Shown: in pieces, positions 44,439 to 56,426 of the stretch
Layout: each line of letters begins with the position of its first letter
Numbering within the stretch: position 1 is the stretch's first letter
Assembly (NCBI GenBank): GCA_015680685.1
Contig: MNCI01003829.1
Coordinates: forward strand, 113,039 to 177,038
Direction: 5' to 3'
DNA from: Gnetum montanum
Taxonomy: Eukaryota > Streptophyta > Gnetopsida > Gnetales > Gnetaceae
DNA: 64,000 nucleotides
Program-made: the position numbers and the translations under genes
Notes under the pieces: generated by a model
What the model was told of the DNA's origin: nothing
Database searches by the model: none
Seen by the model: the letters and a program-made list of their open reading frames with translations, nothing else

Positions 44439-45360
44439 ATGACTGATCCTAAGATAAGAGAGGTGCTAGATGCTATCAGGCTAGAGGGATATGCTGCACT
44501 TGAGCTACCATTAAGTAAATTAATAATTGAAGAATAGATAATGAAGAGCCTTCAGACTTATAATAATGAATTTATGGAAATCTCCTACAAAGGTAGAGTC
44601 TGTTTGAGCTTAGATCATTAAAGGTCTTATCCATATGATTATGAATGATCAAAATTTCTACATCCCATTCATAGACATCCATTCTATAGATAGGAATTCA
44701 TTACTTTCTTCCATCATATCCAAGTCAAATTTTGAGATAAGAAAAAATGGTCCTTAGAGAAATCTTGATCATTTTGAGGTGCCTATTTGAGATATGGCTA
44801 AAATCTACAATATCTAGATTAATTATGCAAATCATCTTATAACAATTTAGTGGAGTATCCTTCACATTATATTATTTTATGGAGGATGTAATTTTAGTTG
44901 AGCATGTTTTATAATATACAACTTTTATCATGTTCTTACTAAGCTAAGTGAATGCAATATCAGTCATTTTGGGTTTGAAAGCCTTCTAATAATTATTGTG
45001 AAAAAGCTTCCAACTTTGCAAATTCCTTAGAATTTTCCAACATGTATGAAAATTCCTATTTTTTTGGGAGAAATAAGGGTTACAAATCTAGTTACCAAAG
45101 AAATTATTTAGTAGCGTACCTACCTAGTTGTTCCATCTTCTATCCTCATAACAGCTTAAACATTAGTAAGTAGTGTTAAGATAAAACAAATAGCAATAGT
45201 GTAACAAAAAGAAAATGTTGTTAAGAAGCCCAAAACTTTAGCTTGAAAGACCAATAAGGGAAAATAAAAAGAATAAAAAGATGAGAAAGAGGATAATAGT
45301 TAAGATATTAAGAAGACCATCTCCATCTTTCATCAAGAGAAAGAGGTAAGGAATTTGTAA
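44439..45360 (+). pseudogene. Retroelement-style ORF remnant, unidentified
   Basis: It starts at ATG with MTDPKIREVLDAIRLEGYAA, then, after stops, SLQTYNNEFMEISYKGRV, and in a shifted frame YTTFIMFLLS*VNAIS. It ends with a Lys-rich tail (KKPKTLA*KTNKGK). The layout (short acidic start, YN.EF...Y.G.V, basic tail) is like accessory ORFs of large plant gypsy elements, but similarity is too weak to name. Many stops. Confidence 0.3.
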
Positions 45361-45949
45361 CACCACTACTTTAGACACCCCTTATCCATTGGTATAATTG
45401 TGATGTGAACCCTTGATGTCCTATGTTGAACCTATGTCTTGCCCTTTATTAAAACATTTTCCTATGTTTGTATTGTTTGAGCTATGCACCTTATTGTTCG
45501 CTACTTAAATGTCTTTTTAAAATATATTTTAACTTAACTTTATTTTATTTTTTAAAAATATTTTGAGTATATTTAGTATTTAGTATTTTTCTTTCAATTT
45601 AGCATATACACACTAACCTCTTTTGTTGGAGTTTTAATTTAGTAGGTATCACATACTAGATGAGGGACCATCATTTCGAGTGATGGTATAGTGTTTGTTT
45701 TCAAGCCTAAACACAACCACTCAAAGAGGTTAGGTTTTTACTCATTTAACCCCAATCTGGATTTTGTGTAGAAAAGAAACTGATTTTGGTCTTTTCCATC
45801 TGGATCTCTTTTTCATTTATTTGTTTGTACATGCCCACCTAGTCTATGAAATGCTCTTTGAGTCATTTGTGCTTCTTAGCCTCATTTTTTCACATGTTGA
45901 TTTCTATTAAATAGTGCAAACTTCTTCCATTAATAATTTTCTATTCTCT
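45361..45949. other. Unassigned T-rich sequence
   Basis: Low-complexity T-rich sequence with an ATTTAGTATTTAGTATTT run. No gene is seen. Confidence 0.3.
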
Positions 45950-47930
45950 CTGGTTAAGCAACTCATGTCTTCATTGACTCTCACCATTTGTTCTTAGAGC
46001 TATTGGACACTCTCCTCAAGAACATTTTTCTACTTTTCAATGTTTGTCAACCTTGTATTATCAATAGCTAATCATTTATTCTCCTCCTATAAGGCAGTGA
46101 GTGTCTTGGCATGTGCATACATTTGGGGCTTCTATCACTTATACGTCTCATTCTTCTTCTCCTTTTTGTTATGGTTAATAAGCTACCTTATATGATCAAT
46201 TTTGAATTGTTCAAGTTGGTCAAGCACTATGAATTGCATAGAGTCTCTTCTTTCAGCTCTTAGGGTGACTAACTCTTCTTGCAACTATTGCACATCAATT
46301 TCTACATGCTCAGCCTTGGTTTCAACCATAACCAATTTTCCTTTTGTGGCAATACGATTAGACTGAACCATAGTGATATCTCTTGGGATATCAAAAAGGT
46401 TTTGCATGACCTAGCCTGTATGCAATAGTCTATCCAAAATATCTTCATGCTCCATAAAAATCATTGAGGTGCTAGCAAGCATTTGAGCATCCCGTGCTTC
46501 AAAGATACTGGTTAGTGGCACAACAAGAACATTGAAAGATTCCTTCATATGATCAATAATGACCTTTGTAGCTCCTACTGCATCTTGATGCTACATGACC
46601 ACAACAATGACATCTTCATCATTTTCAAGCATAATTTGGAATGATGTGGCATTCCCAAAAATATGTTGTGCCCAGTCATCCTCTCCTCCTATCTAAAGTG
46701 ACACCTACCCACTTACTGGATCTGTAGATATGCTGGACCTTACAAAGCTCTCTCTTACTCTATATAGGTTAGCCCCCTCTATTGTTTCCCATTTGATGGT
46801 CTCTGCAATTTATTACAAGTGGCTCATAGATGGTTTGTAATTTTCATGGTAGTAATGGAACTTCTTGTTGTTGTCGTTGTTGTTGTTCCATTTGTGGCTG
46901 GCTGCTAGGTCCTTATTGGTGTTGACCAGTAGCTAGAATGCTACTGATAAGGATGGTATTTGCAGCTCCCTTGGTGCCTATTGATTTTTCTACTTGATCC
47001 TTATTTGGTTGCACTGGCTTGAACATATTTGCATAGGAAGCATTTTGGGCCTTCCTTGGAACATCATTGGTATATCCCAAGATCCCAGCTTGTTGACATA
47101 GCTTCTTGATGAGCAAGGGAATGGAAGTGTTAATTTTCCTACCTTTTTTTTTTCTTTAAACCATCTTTGAATCTCAAGGAAGAACACATAGGTGATGTTA
47201 GCATTGAATTTCCCCATCAAGATTACTCTGGCCACATATGTAGATATTTTGTTGAGCCTTTTGGTTGGAAACAAGTGATAGGTTCTAATCTTGAAGTATA
47301 TTTTCCCTTCAACTATGAGCTCACTATAATCTTTATCTTCTTTTCAATATGTCCTTTGCAACCACAGCCTCTTAGCATTGATGTCTAATCTTGTTGAAAT
47401 CTATGCCACATTTGCCCTTCATTTGAAATGTTTAGGGCCTTTGCAATTTCTTCTATTAAGTATGGCACAGAGACTCCTTCAATTCTTACTATTGCATTGA
47501 CTTGTTTGTTCTATCAAAATTGCTAAGTTTCTCCTAGATACCATTCACTACTATTGGATAGTATAGGCCATAAAGGAGATGCTTGGAGTTACATCTTCCC
47601 TATTTCTAGATCAAATTCCATGAAAGGTCCAAAGTTTAGTTTCACAATGACTGTGGACATGATAGATTTTTCTTGTATGGCTTGAAGGCATTCCAAAGAC
47701 AACATGAGGCATTGTCTTTATTCAGGTGCTAGTGAAACTTCTGCTTCTCCTTGGGCTAAGTGCTTGGTAGCAGGAGTTTGTTGATGGATGCTATATGATT
47801 GGGCCTCTTGCTTTGCATGTTCTGCTTGGGAAGTTTGTTCTCCAACTTGGCCTCTTCCATGACCTCTTGATCTTTTGCTTCCATGTTGAGAAGGTACTTC
47901 AGTTGTTGGTCTCTTTGGGATCATCTGCAA
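45950..47930 (-). pseudogene. Broken accessory ORF with basic start, Transposase_32-like middle and coiled-coil end
   Basis: Minus strand. The first segment (47,930-47,718) is basic and low-complexity: PKRPTTEVPSQHGSKRSRG, then HGRGQVGEQTSQ. It is preceded by a possible splice acceptor, GATTGCAG|ATGATCC. The middle (about 47,270-46,913, two frames) reads ARVILMGKFNANITYVFFLE, then KINTSIPLLIKKLCQQAGIL. This resembles the G..V..G.VI..EI ... LI..LC..AGV pattern of putative plant transposon proteins (Pfam Transposase_32). The last third (about 46,460-45,990) is Leu/Glu/Lys-rich, for example LRAERRDSMQFIVLDQLEQF and ALEEENK-like readings, suggesting a coiled coil. Stops are frequent. Such ORFs accompany large gypsy elements; their function is unknown. 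Confidence 0.45.
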
Positions 47931-48950
47931 TCATCAAGAGTTTGAAATTATTAGGAAGTTTAAATTGGTGCTTAACAATTCCTTATCCTTCTCGTCTTCT
48001 TGGTTAGATCAAGTTCTTATCTTATTATGATTACAAAGTTAGAGAGATTTTCAAAATGAAACCCCCTAAGTGTTTTATCATTAGTTATTTATGACCTTCC
48101 ATAGTTATTGTTTTCTTGCTTGTTATGTCGTAAAATAGTTAGAATGGTACAATAGAAGAATTCATTAAGTTATTTGGCCTAAGTTTGATCAATTCATGAT
48201 GATATCTTTATTATTTCTTTATACTTATCCCTGCCCACCCCCACCCCCCACCTACCCACCCAAGACTAAGTTGAGCGCTCCAAGATTAACAAGGTTCAAG
48301 AATCTTAGAAATTGGAGCTACAAAGACAAAGTTATGGCCTTAGGAAGTTAGTGTGCAAGAGTGAGAAGGAAAAATAGCAAAAACTTCTTTTGCTACAAAT
48401 GAGAAAAATGAAAAATTTCACTAACTCCTACACATATATATACTATTTTTATATGTGTGACATCATAGATAATACATCGTGAATACGACATTGTAGGCAC
48501 TACGACATCACTGTGAAAAAATTCCAAATTTTCATTGTATTTTCTAGGGAAAATGGGTCAATTGGAATGTTTGGAAGATGTGAAACTTGTCCCAATGGTC
48601 TTAGGTCATTAATGATGCATAGTGTTCAAGAATTTGACATTCAAAGTTCGTAAGGAAGGAATCGTTGGAGTGAAACTTTATTGAATGGATAGGAGATGGG
48701 TGAGAATTTCATATATATGGATAGATTACTAGATGATATGGGAAGTATTTATTGAGTCTTGATTATCTTGGAAGGCACAAGATGATGTGGAATTGCTTAC
48801 CAAGTATGAAATACAAGAGTTATACAAGTGGGTCCTCCCCAAAGCAGGCTCCAACCCTTAGTGCCCTTGTATAACCATGCCTAAAAGTATTCTTAGACAT
48901 TCAAGGAGTTGAATGTAAGACATATCTATTTAGCAAAACACACATGTTAG
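47931..48950 (-). other. Possible minus-strand LTR or promoter region upstream of the 47.9-kb ORF
   Basis: On the minus strand CACATATAAAAATAG near 48,470-48,440 could be a TATA box. A leader and the candidate acceptor before the ORF follow it. Upstream are repeated GATGTCGTAGTGCC / AATGTCGTATTC words. A C-rich tract (CCCACCCCCACCCCCCACC) sits at 48,234-48,254. At 48,790-48,905 the sequence resembles 63,640-63,750. LTR ends cannot be placed. Confidence 0.3.
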
Positions 48951-50037
48951 TATTGCCAAATTGGAAAAATAACACCATATTACACAAAACCATAAAGTTA
49001 TGATTAAATATACAGTGAGGTGAAACATACTATACAAGGAATTGCTAAAACTAAAATGTGAGGTATCTTACCATTAGCATAATAAATTCTTGTGTGTAAT
49101 TCATGGTTAGAGTAATCATTAACCTTTCTATCCAAGATTTAAACCAAGTACAAACCACTTTTCAGCAACATTGCATTGTTTCATCCCTAGGGTTCACGAC
49201 CATAAGACTATCACTGTTGCAAAGAATATTACCATGTGATGTTTTGTTCAAGGAAGGAGTTTATTCATTGCACTTTTTATTTTTTGAGATTCCTAAGAAG
49301 CTACCTACCTTCAGGCATAGGTAATATGTCTTTCACATCAGACCCCTAGAAATTTATTTTGTGCATGGATTTTTTTTAACTATGTCAACCTTACCAAAGG
49401 ACTACATTCAAGCATGAGTAACATGTCTTTCTAGTGACATGGTAAGGTAGCACTTATTGGACTCTTACTCCCATTTTTCCATTAAATCTTCAAGAGAATA
49501 ATACATCCTTATCAACAGGATAGAACTTACAATAGTAAGCTTAGAGAATTCACAAATTGATTTGATGTCACACCCTTTGCATTCCGACTTGGTACTTTTT
49601 TGTCCATGCATAATGATCACAAGTTTATTGTGAATTTTATTATGAGAAGAATACCATTATGGCCATGGTAAGAACCTCTTGTTGTTGAAAGGGGTTACTG
49701 GATGTTGTGGTCTCACTGTATAGGTAATCAGTTCCTTTGTGATTGATAATATAGAGAAATCTTCACCTTATTGGAACTACATCTTGCTTTATTCTGTGTG
49801 TTTAATTGGAAAGTTAGCAAAAATATGTACATGAAGAAAAATAATGGAAAAATATAGAAAAATTAGAAAAGATATCAAAAATTGAAAGGATAGTAAGAAT
49901 GTAAAATTGGAAAAAAATTGGAAAATGTCAAAGAATGAAAAATTATTAAGACATTAGAAAGTGTAGAAGTATAGGAAAATGTATTAAGAAAATAGGAAAA
50001 GCAATAAGAAAATGAAAAAAATAGTATGTACCTATGT
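48951..50037. other. Unassigned sequence downstream of the Athila-like pol
   Basis: Between 49,810 and 50,030 is A-rich low-complexity sequence (GAAAATG / AGAAAAATTAG words). Nothing codes recognisably. The minus-strand open stretch 49,875-50,069 is low complexity. Confidence 0.3.
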
Positions 50038-50060
50038 GTCATGGGGGACACCCCCATGAC
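50038..50060. repeat. Palindrome GTCATGGGGG-ACA-CCCCCATGAC
   Basis: Perfect 10-bp arms around a 3-bp centre, placed just after the integrase C-terminus on the minus strand. The position equals that of the G-rich tract after the Athila-like pol at 27.39 kb. Confidence 0.85.
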
Positions 50061-50099
50061 TATGATCAAGATTAGTCAACCAGAAAATTGAACAATTAG

Positions 50100-51510
50100 A
50101 GGACAAATTGATGGACTGGGTAGAACCTATAGCAGTATGGTAAGGTTTGTCTTATTCGATGTTTACTAAGATAAGCTTATGCGAACTAGGCAAATGGTGA
50201 ATATGCATAGCACTAGATGAATAAGTTACCTAGACAATGTATGGCCCCTCCCAAAGGGTTTGGAACTTAGCCTTTTGTTGGACATGATTGGGATTGTAAT
50301 ATAGGACCTTATCACCTAGTTGTATCATCACCTAATGTATTTGTGCATCATGCTTATTCTTAGAGTATTTCATGGATCTCATTACTCATAAGTGCTACTA
50401 GCCTATTTTCCTCTAATAGGTTGAGGTTCATCAAGCATTCTTTTTAGTCTAGGTTTAGTTGACTAGCAATAGCTAGAGTTTAGAGCTTTGCCTAGATTGG
50501 GAGCGTAAGTATTTTATCATAAACTAGCTCATAGAGCGAGTATCCTATGGTTACTTTCCATGTGGTTCTATAAGCCCATAGAGAATCATTTAATTTGGTG
50601 CTCCAATCCTTTCCAAACCTACTAACCATCCTAGTTAATATTCTTATTATTTCACAATTAGTTACTTCTGCCTAGCTGTTTGCTTGGGGGTGGTATGCTA
50701 TGGTCAATTTATGATTCACCCCAAGTTGTTGCATGATCTTCTTACAAGTACCACCGGTAAAATGAGTTCCATCGTCTAATATTAGCATCCTTCATACTCC
50801 AAATCAATTCACTATATGTGTTATTGGAAGAATTTGGTAGCTATTTTGGTTGTACAATCTTTAATTGCAACTACCTCTACCCACTTTGTGCAATAATCCA
50901 TGGTCACTATAATATAAGCTTTTCCATTTGACATTGACATGATGGAACCCATGAAGTCAATTCCCCAAATATCAAATAGTTCTAATGGCTAGATCCAGTG
51001 TTGTAGTCCTTCATTTCTAGTCGATATTCCTTCGTCTCATTGACATCTTTCACAAAATTCTATGAAGTGTGCATCTCTGAATATGGTAGGCCAAAAGTAG
51101 CCTACCATCATTAATTTGATTGTTGTCCTACATCCAGTGTAATGGCCAACACATGGTCATTCATGTGCACTTTGTAGGACTCTTTGTTGGTCTTCTTTTG
51201 ATACACACCATTAGATTAATCCAATGATACGAATCTTGTAAAGAGTCCCATTTATCTCCATGTATCTTTTAACTTTGTGAAGAAATTGTTCTTTTTATTT
51301 CTTACTCCACTTAATAGGAAGCTCTTGTGTATTTAAATAAGTCATGTAATTAGTGATCCATGACATCTCTGTTGAGTTGACAACCATTATCATTTTAGTA
51401 AATAGGTTATCATCAGGAAATTCAGCTGACAATGGTTCTTCTTGATCTTCGTGTTCCCATCTCAATCTTGACAAGTGACCTGTTACTACATTCTCCATGC
51501 CTTGTCAATC
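50100..51510 (-). pseudogene. Athila-like integrase remnant
   Basis: Minus strand: MENVVTGHLSRLRWEHE (51,498, end of RNase H), AEFPDDNLF, SWITNYMTYL, then DAHFIEFCERCQ*DEG (zinc finger, about 51,070-51,020) and FDIWGIDFMGSIMSMSNGKA with IIVTMDYCTKWVEVVAI. The second Asp is kept in LILDDGTHFTG and the Glu region in YHPQANS*AEVTN. Then DWSTKLNDSLWAYRTTWKV, GYSLYELVYD, GDKVLYYNPN and LWEGPYIV. It is a near-full-length domain set, inactivated by stops (for example the TAG after QANS) and frame changes. Confidence 0.85.
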
Positions 51511-52745
51511 ATAGTAATGTTAAATTCTTATAAGATAATGAGCCATTTGATCACCCTAGGACTAACTATTGGTTTATTCATTAAAAACCTAATTGCACTA
51601 TGATCAGTGTGGACATAAATTGGGTACTCGAGCACAGTGTCTGAATTTCTCCAGCACGTACACAACTACCATAAGCTTCTTTTTGTGGTGGTGTAATTGA
51701 GTTGTGCCCCGGTGATGCTTTTGCTGGGACAATGTATGTAATATGATTTTATTTTTATTTTTTTTTGTCATCCAACTATGTTAATACTACACTTGGTGCA
51801 TAGTTTGAAGCATCTGTCATGATATGAAAAGGCTTAGCCCAATCTAGAGCTTGTAGGATTGGTGTCTTGACTAACTTCTATTTTAAGGTTTCAATTGTCT
51901 TTTCACATGACTCAGTCCACTAGAATGGTGCATCCTTCTTGGTGAGCTCTACTAACAATTTTGCAATTTTTGAAAAATTTTCTATAAATCTTTTGTAGTA
52001 TCTCGTGAGGCCTAAAAATGATTGGACATCCTTGATGGTTTGCAGCCTTTGGATGATGTTCTATAATACTCTAATCTTCTCAAGATCTACCTTAATTTCT
52101 CTTTGTGACACCTTGTGTCCTAACACAATCCCCTCTTAGACCATTAAGTGGCTTTTCTGCCAATTGAGCTTTAGATTTGTCTCTACAAATCTTTTTAGTA
52201 CCTACTCTAAATGGCCCAATGCTTGCTTGAAATCTATCCCATATGTTGAAAAATCATCCATAAATACTTCAATGTCATTGCCTATTTGTTTCTAGAAGAT
52301 GCTAAGTACGAATCTCTAAAATGGTAGTGAGCACAATGCAAATATCGAAATGCATTTACTTATGAGCGAACATTCCCCATAGACTAGTGAACATTGTCTT
52401 TTCTTGATTCTCAAGTACAATACAGATCTAGTTATATCTGCTATACCCATCTTAAAAACTATAATACTAATGTCCTGCAATAGTGTTTAGGACTTGGTTA
52501 ACAAACAACAATGAAAAATGATCCTTGAACATAGTAGAGTTTAACAATTGGAAGTCAATACACACTCTCCACTAGCCCTCCTTCTTTGGAACAATTACTA
52601 AAGAACTGATCCATTTATTGACTGTAATGAAATAAATGAATCCTACCTTTAGCAATTTTTCCAACTCTTGCTTGACTACTTCCTTAAGCTTTGGATTCAG
52701 CCTTCTCTATGGTTGGCATTGTGGTTTTATAATTGGATCTGTGTA
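51511..52745 (-). pseudogene. Athila-like reverse transcriptase and RNase H remnant
   Basis: Minus strand: LNPKLKEVVKQELEKLLKVG, FIYFITVNKWISSLVIVPKK, WRVCIDFQLLN (with a stop at EG*WRV), FSLLFVNQVLN and the catalytic EVFMDDFSTYG at about 52,270-52,240. FMDD replaces YVDD, as usual in Athila elements. Then the thumb region LNGLRGDCV-like, and RNase H pieces with WAK/PYHDRCFKLCTKCS-like readings to about 51,600. RT/RNase H would make element DNA; stops at several sites prevent this. Confidence 0.8.
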
Positions 52746-52780
52746 TATCTAATGTTAACAAATTCTAGGATTGATGCTAG

Positions 52781-53720
52781 TTATTTCATCATAAGACCAA
52801 GCAAATATTGTTGGCCATTTATTGACCACTTCCAATAGTATCTTTGATGTTCTTTGTCCAAGTTGGCATTAATGATGATCAGCTTCTTGTTGTATAGGAA
52901 AGCATATTCTAGTGCTATTGGTAGGGCCTTTAGTTCTAACAATTCTAGTTCAACTTTATCTGGGATCTCAAGTTGTTCCCATTCAATCTCCTCTTCTTGA
53001 CATAAGTGTGGATAGGGTTTGCTTCTTCTTAATTGCTCTAACTTGTCTGTCTCCTCTATGTAGGCGCTTATAATCAGGGTTGTTGGTTCCATGTATATTT
53101 TTAACTTAGTTTCTCCATCTGTAATTAGCCACTGGGTGCCTTCTTGTTTCATGGTTGTTGCATACAGGCATCTTTGCACACACATCTCTTTAACACATCT
53201 TTTGCATGCTATATTGTTTTCATGTTTAACTGTCCATATTTTCTGCACATAATTACATCCATTATCACTATATACAATACATGAAACTCTACATCTTTGA
53301 ATGATTCCAGCTTCATCTTCCTTGGAATTTTTCAAGGATAAGTCTCTAATATCAAGCTTAGCATCTATAGTGCTAAGCCAAGCTCTTCCCATAATAGTAG
53401 GAAACTTGCCCTTGTTTTTAGCCACATGAATGACCAAAAAATTAGTAGGATAGGACCAGCCGCTAATGGTAGTCATCACATCATCTACCTGCCCTAATGA
53501 AACTATGATTGACTGACTTGCAAGCTCTAACTAGATGTTGCTTTTCTTTAATGGTGGTAGATTCAAGGCCTTATACATGTCTTATGATATTAGGTTCACC
53601 CCTGACCTAGAATCAAGTAGAGCCTTGCACAGTTTATGACCTACCATTTGAAGGTACACCAAGTGGCTTCTTAGATCCATTCTTTTCTAGGGAAGTGCTC
53701 CTACCCTTATCCAATGTGTG
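52781..53720 (-). pseudogene. Athila-like protease and PR-RT linker
   Basis: The longest uninterrupted reading frame in the window (53,479-52,781, 232 residues) is the C-terminal part. VIHVAKNKGKFPTIMGRAWL has the MGR.WL flap-end motif. Further on, the acidic run EEEIEWEQLEIPDKVELEL and ELKALPIALEYAFLYNKKLI are the standard Athila linker (ELKPLP.HLKYAFLG). Upstream, across a stop, ALLDSRSGVNLIS (about 53,630-53,595) is the active-site loop with DSGS altered to DSRS. The protease would process Gag-Pol. Without its active-site part in frame, the 232-residue segment is not a functional enzyme. Confidence 0.85.
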
Positions 53721-54299
53721 ATTGTTTATGCAAGCATGACAATAGTCAAGTTAGACTTTGAAGAATGTGAAAGCATGCTACTCCTTGGAGGTGTGTAAAT
53801 GGATGGGGTTGACTCAGATGGAGTCCCCATCCTTTGGACCTTCTCTAAACTTGCTCTAAAAAATGGATGTTTCCTAGATCTAGTGTCACTTATTACTACC
53901 TCCTCTTGGATGCGGACTACCCTTGTAGCATTCTTCTGCTAGGGTTGTAACAGTAGTTCTTCTTGCATGACAGGTGGTGGCACTAGTGGCAAAGAATTGG
54001 AAGGGAGATTTGATGGATCATCTGTTGACGAATGTGCATAAGGACTGTGATCCATCCTTGGAGTAGTAGACTGACAATATTTTGGTGGATAATAAGAAAA
54101 AGAAGTTTGAACTGAAGCATTCCCTAGAGATATTGGATGCTAAAAATAATACCCATAAGGATTAGGTTGCCTATATAAATATTTTTGTCTTAGCAATGGC
54201 ATTGCCCATGTCTGTGGTTGCTACCATTACTGTTGATATTGCTTTTGTGATTATGGGTAGGCTCTGCTTGGGTAATAGGTTAGCTAGAAAGGTTACCTT

Positions 54300-55745
54300 A
54301 TATTACCTTGAGGATAAGATGGCCTTCTAAACATCTACTTTTTGATGAAGCTTGGATTGAATGCATATACCCTAGATTCTTGCAAGTGGGTCATAATAGG
54401 ACAACATCCCTTAGGATGTTCATACTAGCATACATTGCATCCTTTGTCTTCCTCTAAACTGAAGTCAATATACCCTTCAATAGTAGCAACCTTTCCTTTG
54501 TGCTTATAACTTTCTCATCCATAATCTATTTTCTTCTTCCTTATTCTTATTAAGTGCTTATTCAATCTTCTCTTCCACAATCTTTAAGGCTGTAACAAAT
54601 TTTTCATCTGCTAAATCCCACATTTTCTCTACCTTAGTTGCTATACCGTTTACCAATTTTTGGATAGGTAGAGTCTTTTTTTGGATAACATCTTCCAAGG
54701 TTTCATCCTCTTGCTTATCACATATCCGCACATCACACTTCTTTATTGATGGATCTCTATTATACTCTTCAATTGACTCTCTCTTCTTAATTTCTCCTTT
54801 CTCTTTCACTACTTGATCAATTAATTTTTGAATTCAATGGACAATAGTTTCTTATAGTTGTCCTTGGGCATAAAGCCCAAGGGTCTCTCTAGTTTTGTTT
54901 CTCAACCCATCTACTATGTGTCTTAGTTATTCCTTTTATGAGAATCCATGGCTTGGGCATCTGTGCAATAAGGAATAGTATCTATCCATTGTTGCATTAA
55001 GATATTCGTGTGTCCCTTGCTTCCATCCTTAGATTTGCTTTTTTAAGCTTGACACTTGGAAGTAAGTCTAATATTTATCATCGAAGAGTTTCAGCATGGT
55101 ATTCCATCTTCGAGATGATTCTAGTTCTAGGAATCTGTACCAGCTTTCTACTTCCTTAATGAGTGTCCTTGGGAACAACTTTAATTTCTGCCAATCACTT
55201 TCAATGTTTTGGAGGGTACATGCATCATGGAATGTTAGAAGGTGATGTTTTAGACCTACATTATATCCACCCTTAAATCTAGGCATGTTGTTCATGTCCA
55301 GTCGCTTGATGTGATTGTCCCTTATGTGTGCCTTGTTGGAATGTAGACTGCTTCCCTAATGTTTATCATACTAAGAGTGGACAATAGGGGTTCTTCATAG
55401 TGATCGGTTTTGTAGGATCTATTGTAGTGGTGACACCTTCTATGTTCATAATGTCCCTTTTCTTCATGTCTAATCCTTTCTCTTCTTCATTCATAATCAT
55501 CCTCTTAAATATCAGGATGTCTTTATCTATACTCATGTCTCTCATCATCCCTTCGTTTGTCCTTATCATGGTCTCTGTATCGATGTTCCTTCTTGTCAAA
55601 CTTTGTAGATGAGTGTGAGGAGGTGGAGGAAGTAATTGGAGAACAATGCTGACTAGTTCTCCTCTAGTGACTCCTTGATTCATTTTCTTGCAACTCGTCA
55701 AAAGCTCTAGGCCTTGAGCTCTGTCTATGTCTTGAGTCTTTTACA
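54300..55745 (-). pseudogene. Athila-like gag remnant with zinc knuckle
   Basis: Minus strand. 55,701-55,366 is an N-terminal charged stretch. 55,295-55,068 gives HHLLTFHDACTLQNIESDW, LKLFPRTLIKEVESWYRFLE and WNTMLKLFDDKY, the capsid core. Near 54,420-54,370 CNVC*YEHPKGCCP is a C..C...H...C zinc knuckle broken by one stop. 54,809-54,558 is a Lys/Glu-rich tail (EDVIQKKTLPIQKLVNG). Order and motifs match gag of Athila elements. Confidence 0.8.
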
Positions 55746-56405
55746 TTTCTCCCAAGGTCCTTTGTAAGAGTTTACTTCAACATTATGTTGATAGAATCTT
55801 CAATGTGTATAACTAACTAGTGTGTAAGAGTGGGATCTCTAAAGTTTATAGAATTTATTAGCTTAGAGTGAGGTATCTTTAATTTCCTCTAGGACAACTA
55901 TCTGAGGGGCTTTCTTTTCCTTCTCTTGTTCATGCTGACCCTTTTTGCCTAAACCTCTATTAGCTAGTATAACCTGGTCATGTCCTTTGTGGCTCAGTAT
56001 CCTTCCTATTCATAACTCAAGTTAACCTTCTTGAGGGATGCTTGAAACATTAGTGGTATGGAGTGTTCTAGTGGTAGGATTATGTTGCCCTGCATATCCC
56101 TCCATCTGAATTGTTCATCTTGGTGAATAACGAATGTAAAGTTTGGATAGTATGAATCATTATAAGCATATGAAACTCTTGTTTGCATTGGTGTACTCTA
56201 GTCCTCATTATCATATTTTCTGTCATGACTTTTTTGTAGCTCTTTGGCAAGTGACATCTTTTCTTTTTGTGTCAAAGCCATGTTATAATTTTGATGCTTA
56301 CCTATGTGTGTGGGTTAGTAAGATTGATTAAGAATATGAAAGATAAACTTTTTAGCTTGTGATACAATGAACTATGTAAGATCAACTCTTAAGCATACAT
56401 TAACA
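55746..56405 (-). other. 5' leader and gag start of the Athila-like element
   Basis: This lies between the primer site and recognisable gag. A minus-strand 60-residue open stretch at 56,188-56,006 may be the gag N-terminus but has no motif. The plus-strand stretch 56,143-56,331 is antisense. Confidence 0.35.
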
Positions 56406-56425
56406 CGTTCCTAGCAATGATGCCA
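56406..56425 (-). other. Primer binding site, tRNA-Asp type
   Basis: Read on the minus strand it is TGGCATCATTGCTAGGAACG, one base past the LTR end. It matches TGGCGCCGTTGCCGGGGAAC, the tRNA-Asp primer site typical of Athila elements. The differences are almost all C-to-T or G-to-A, as expected from methylated cytosine decay. Confidence 0.8.
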
Positions 56426-56426
56426 A

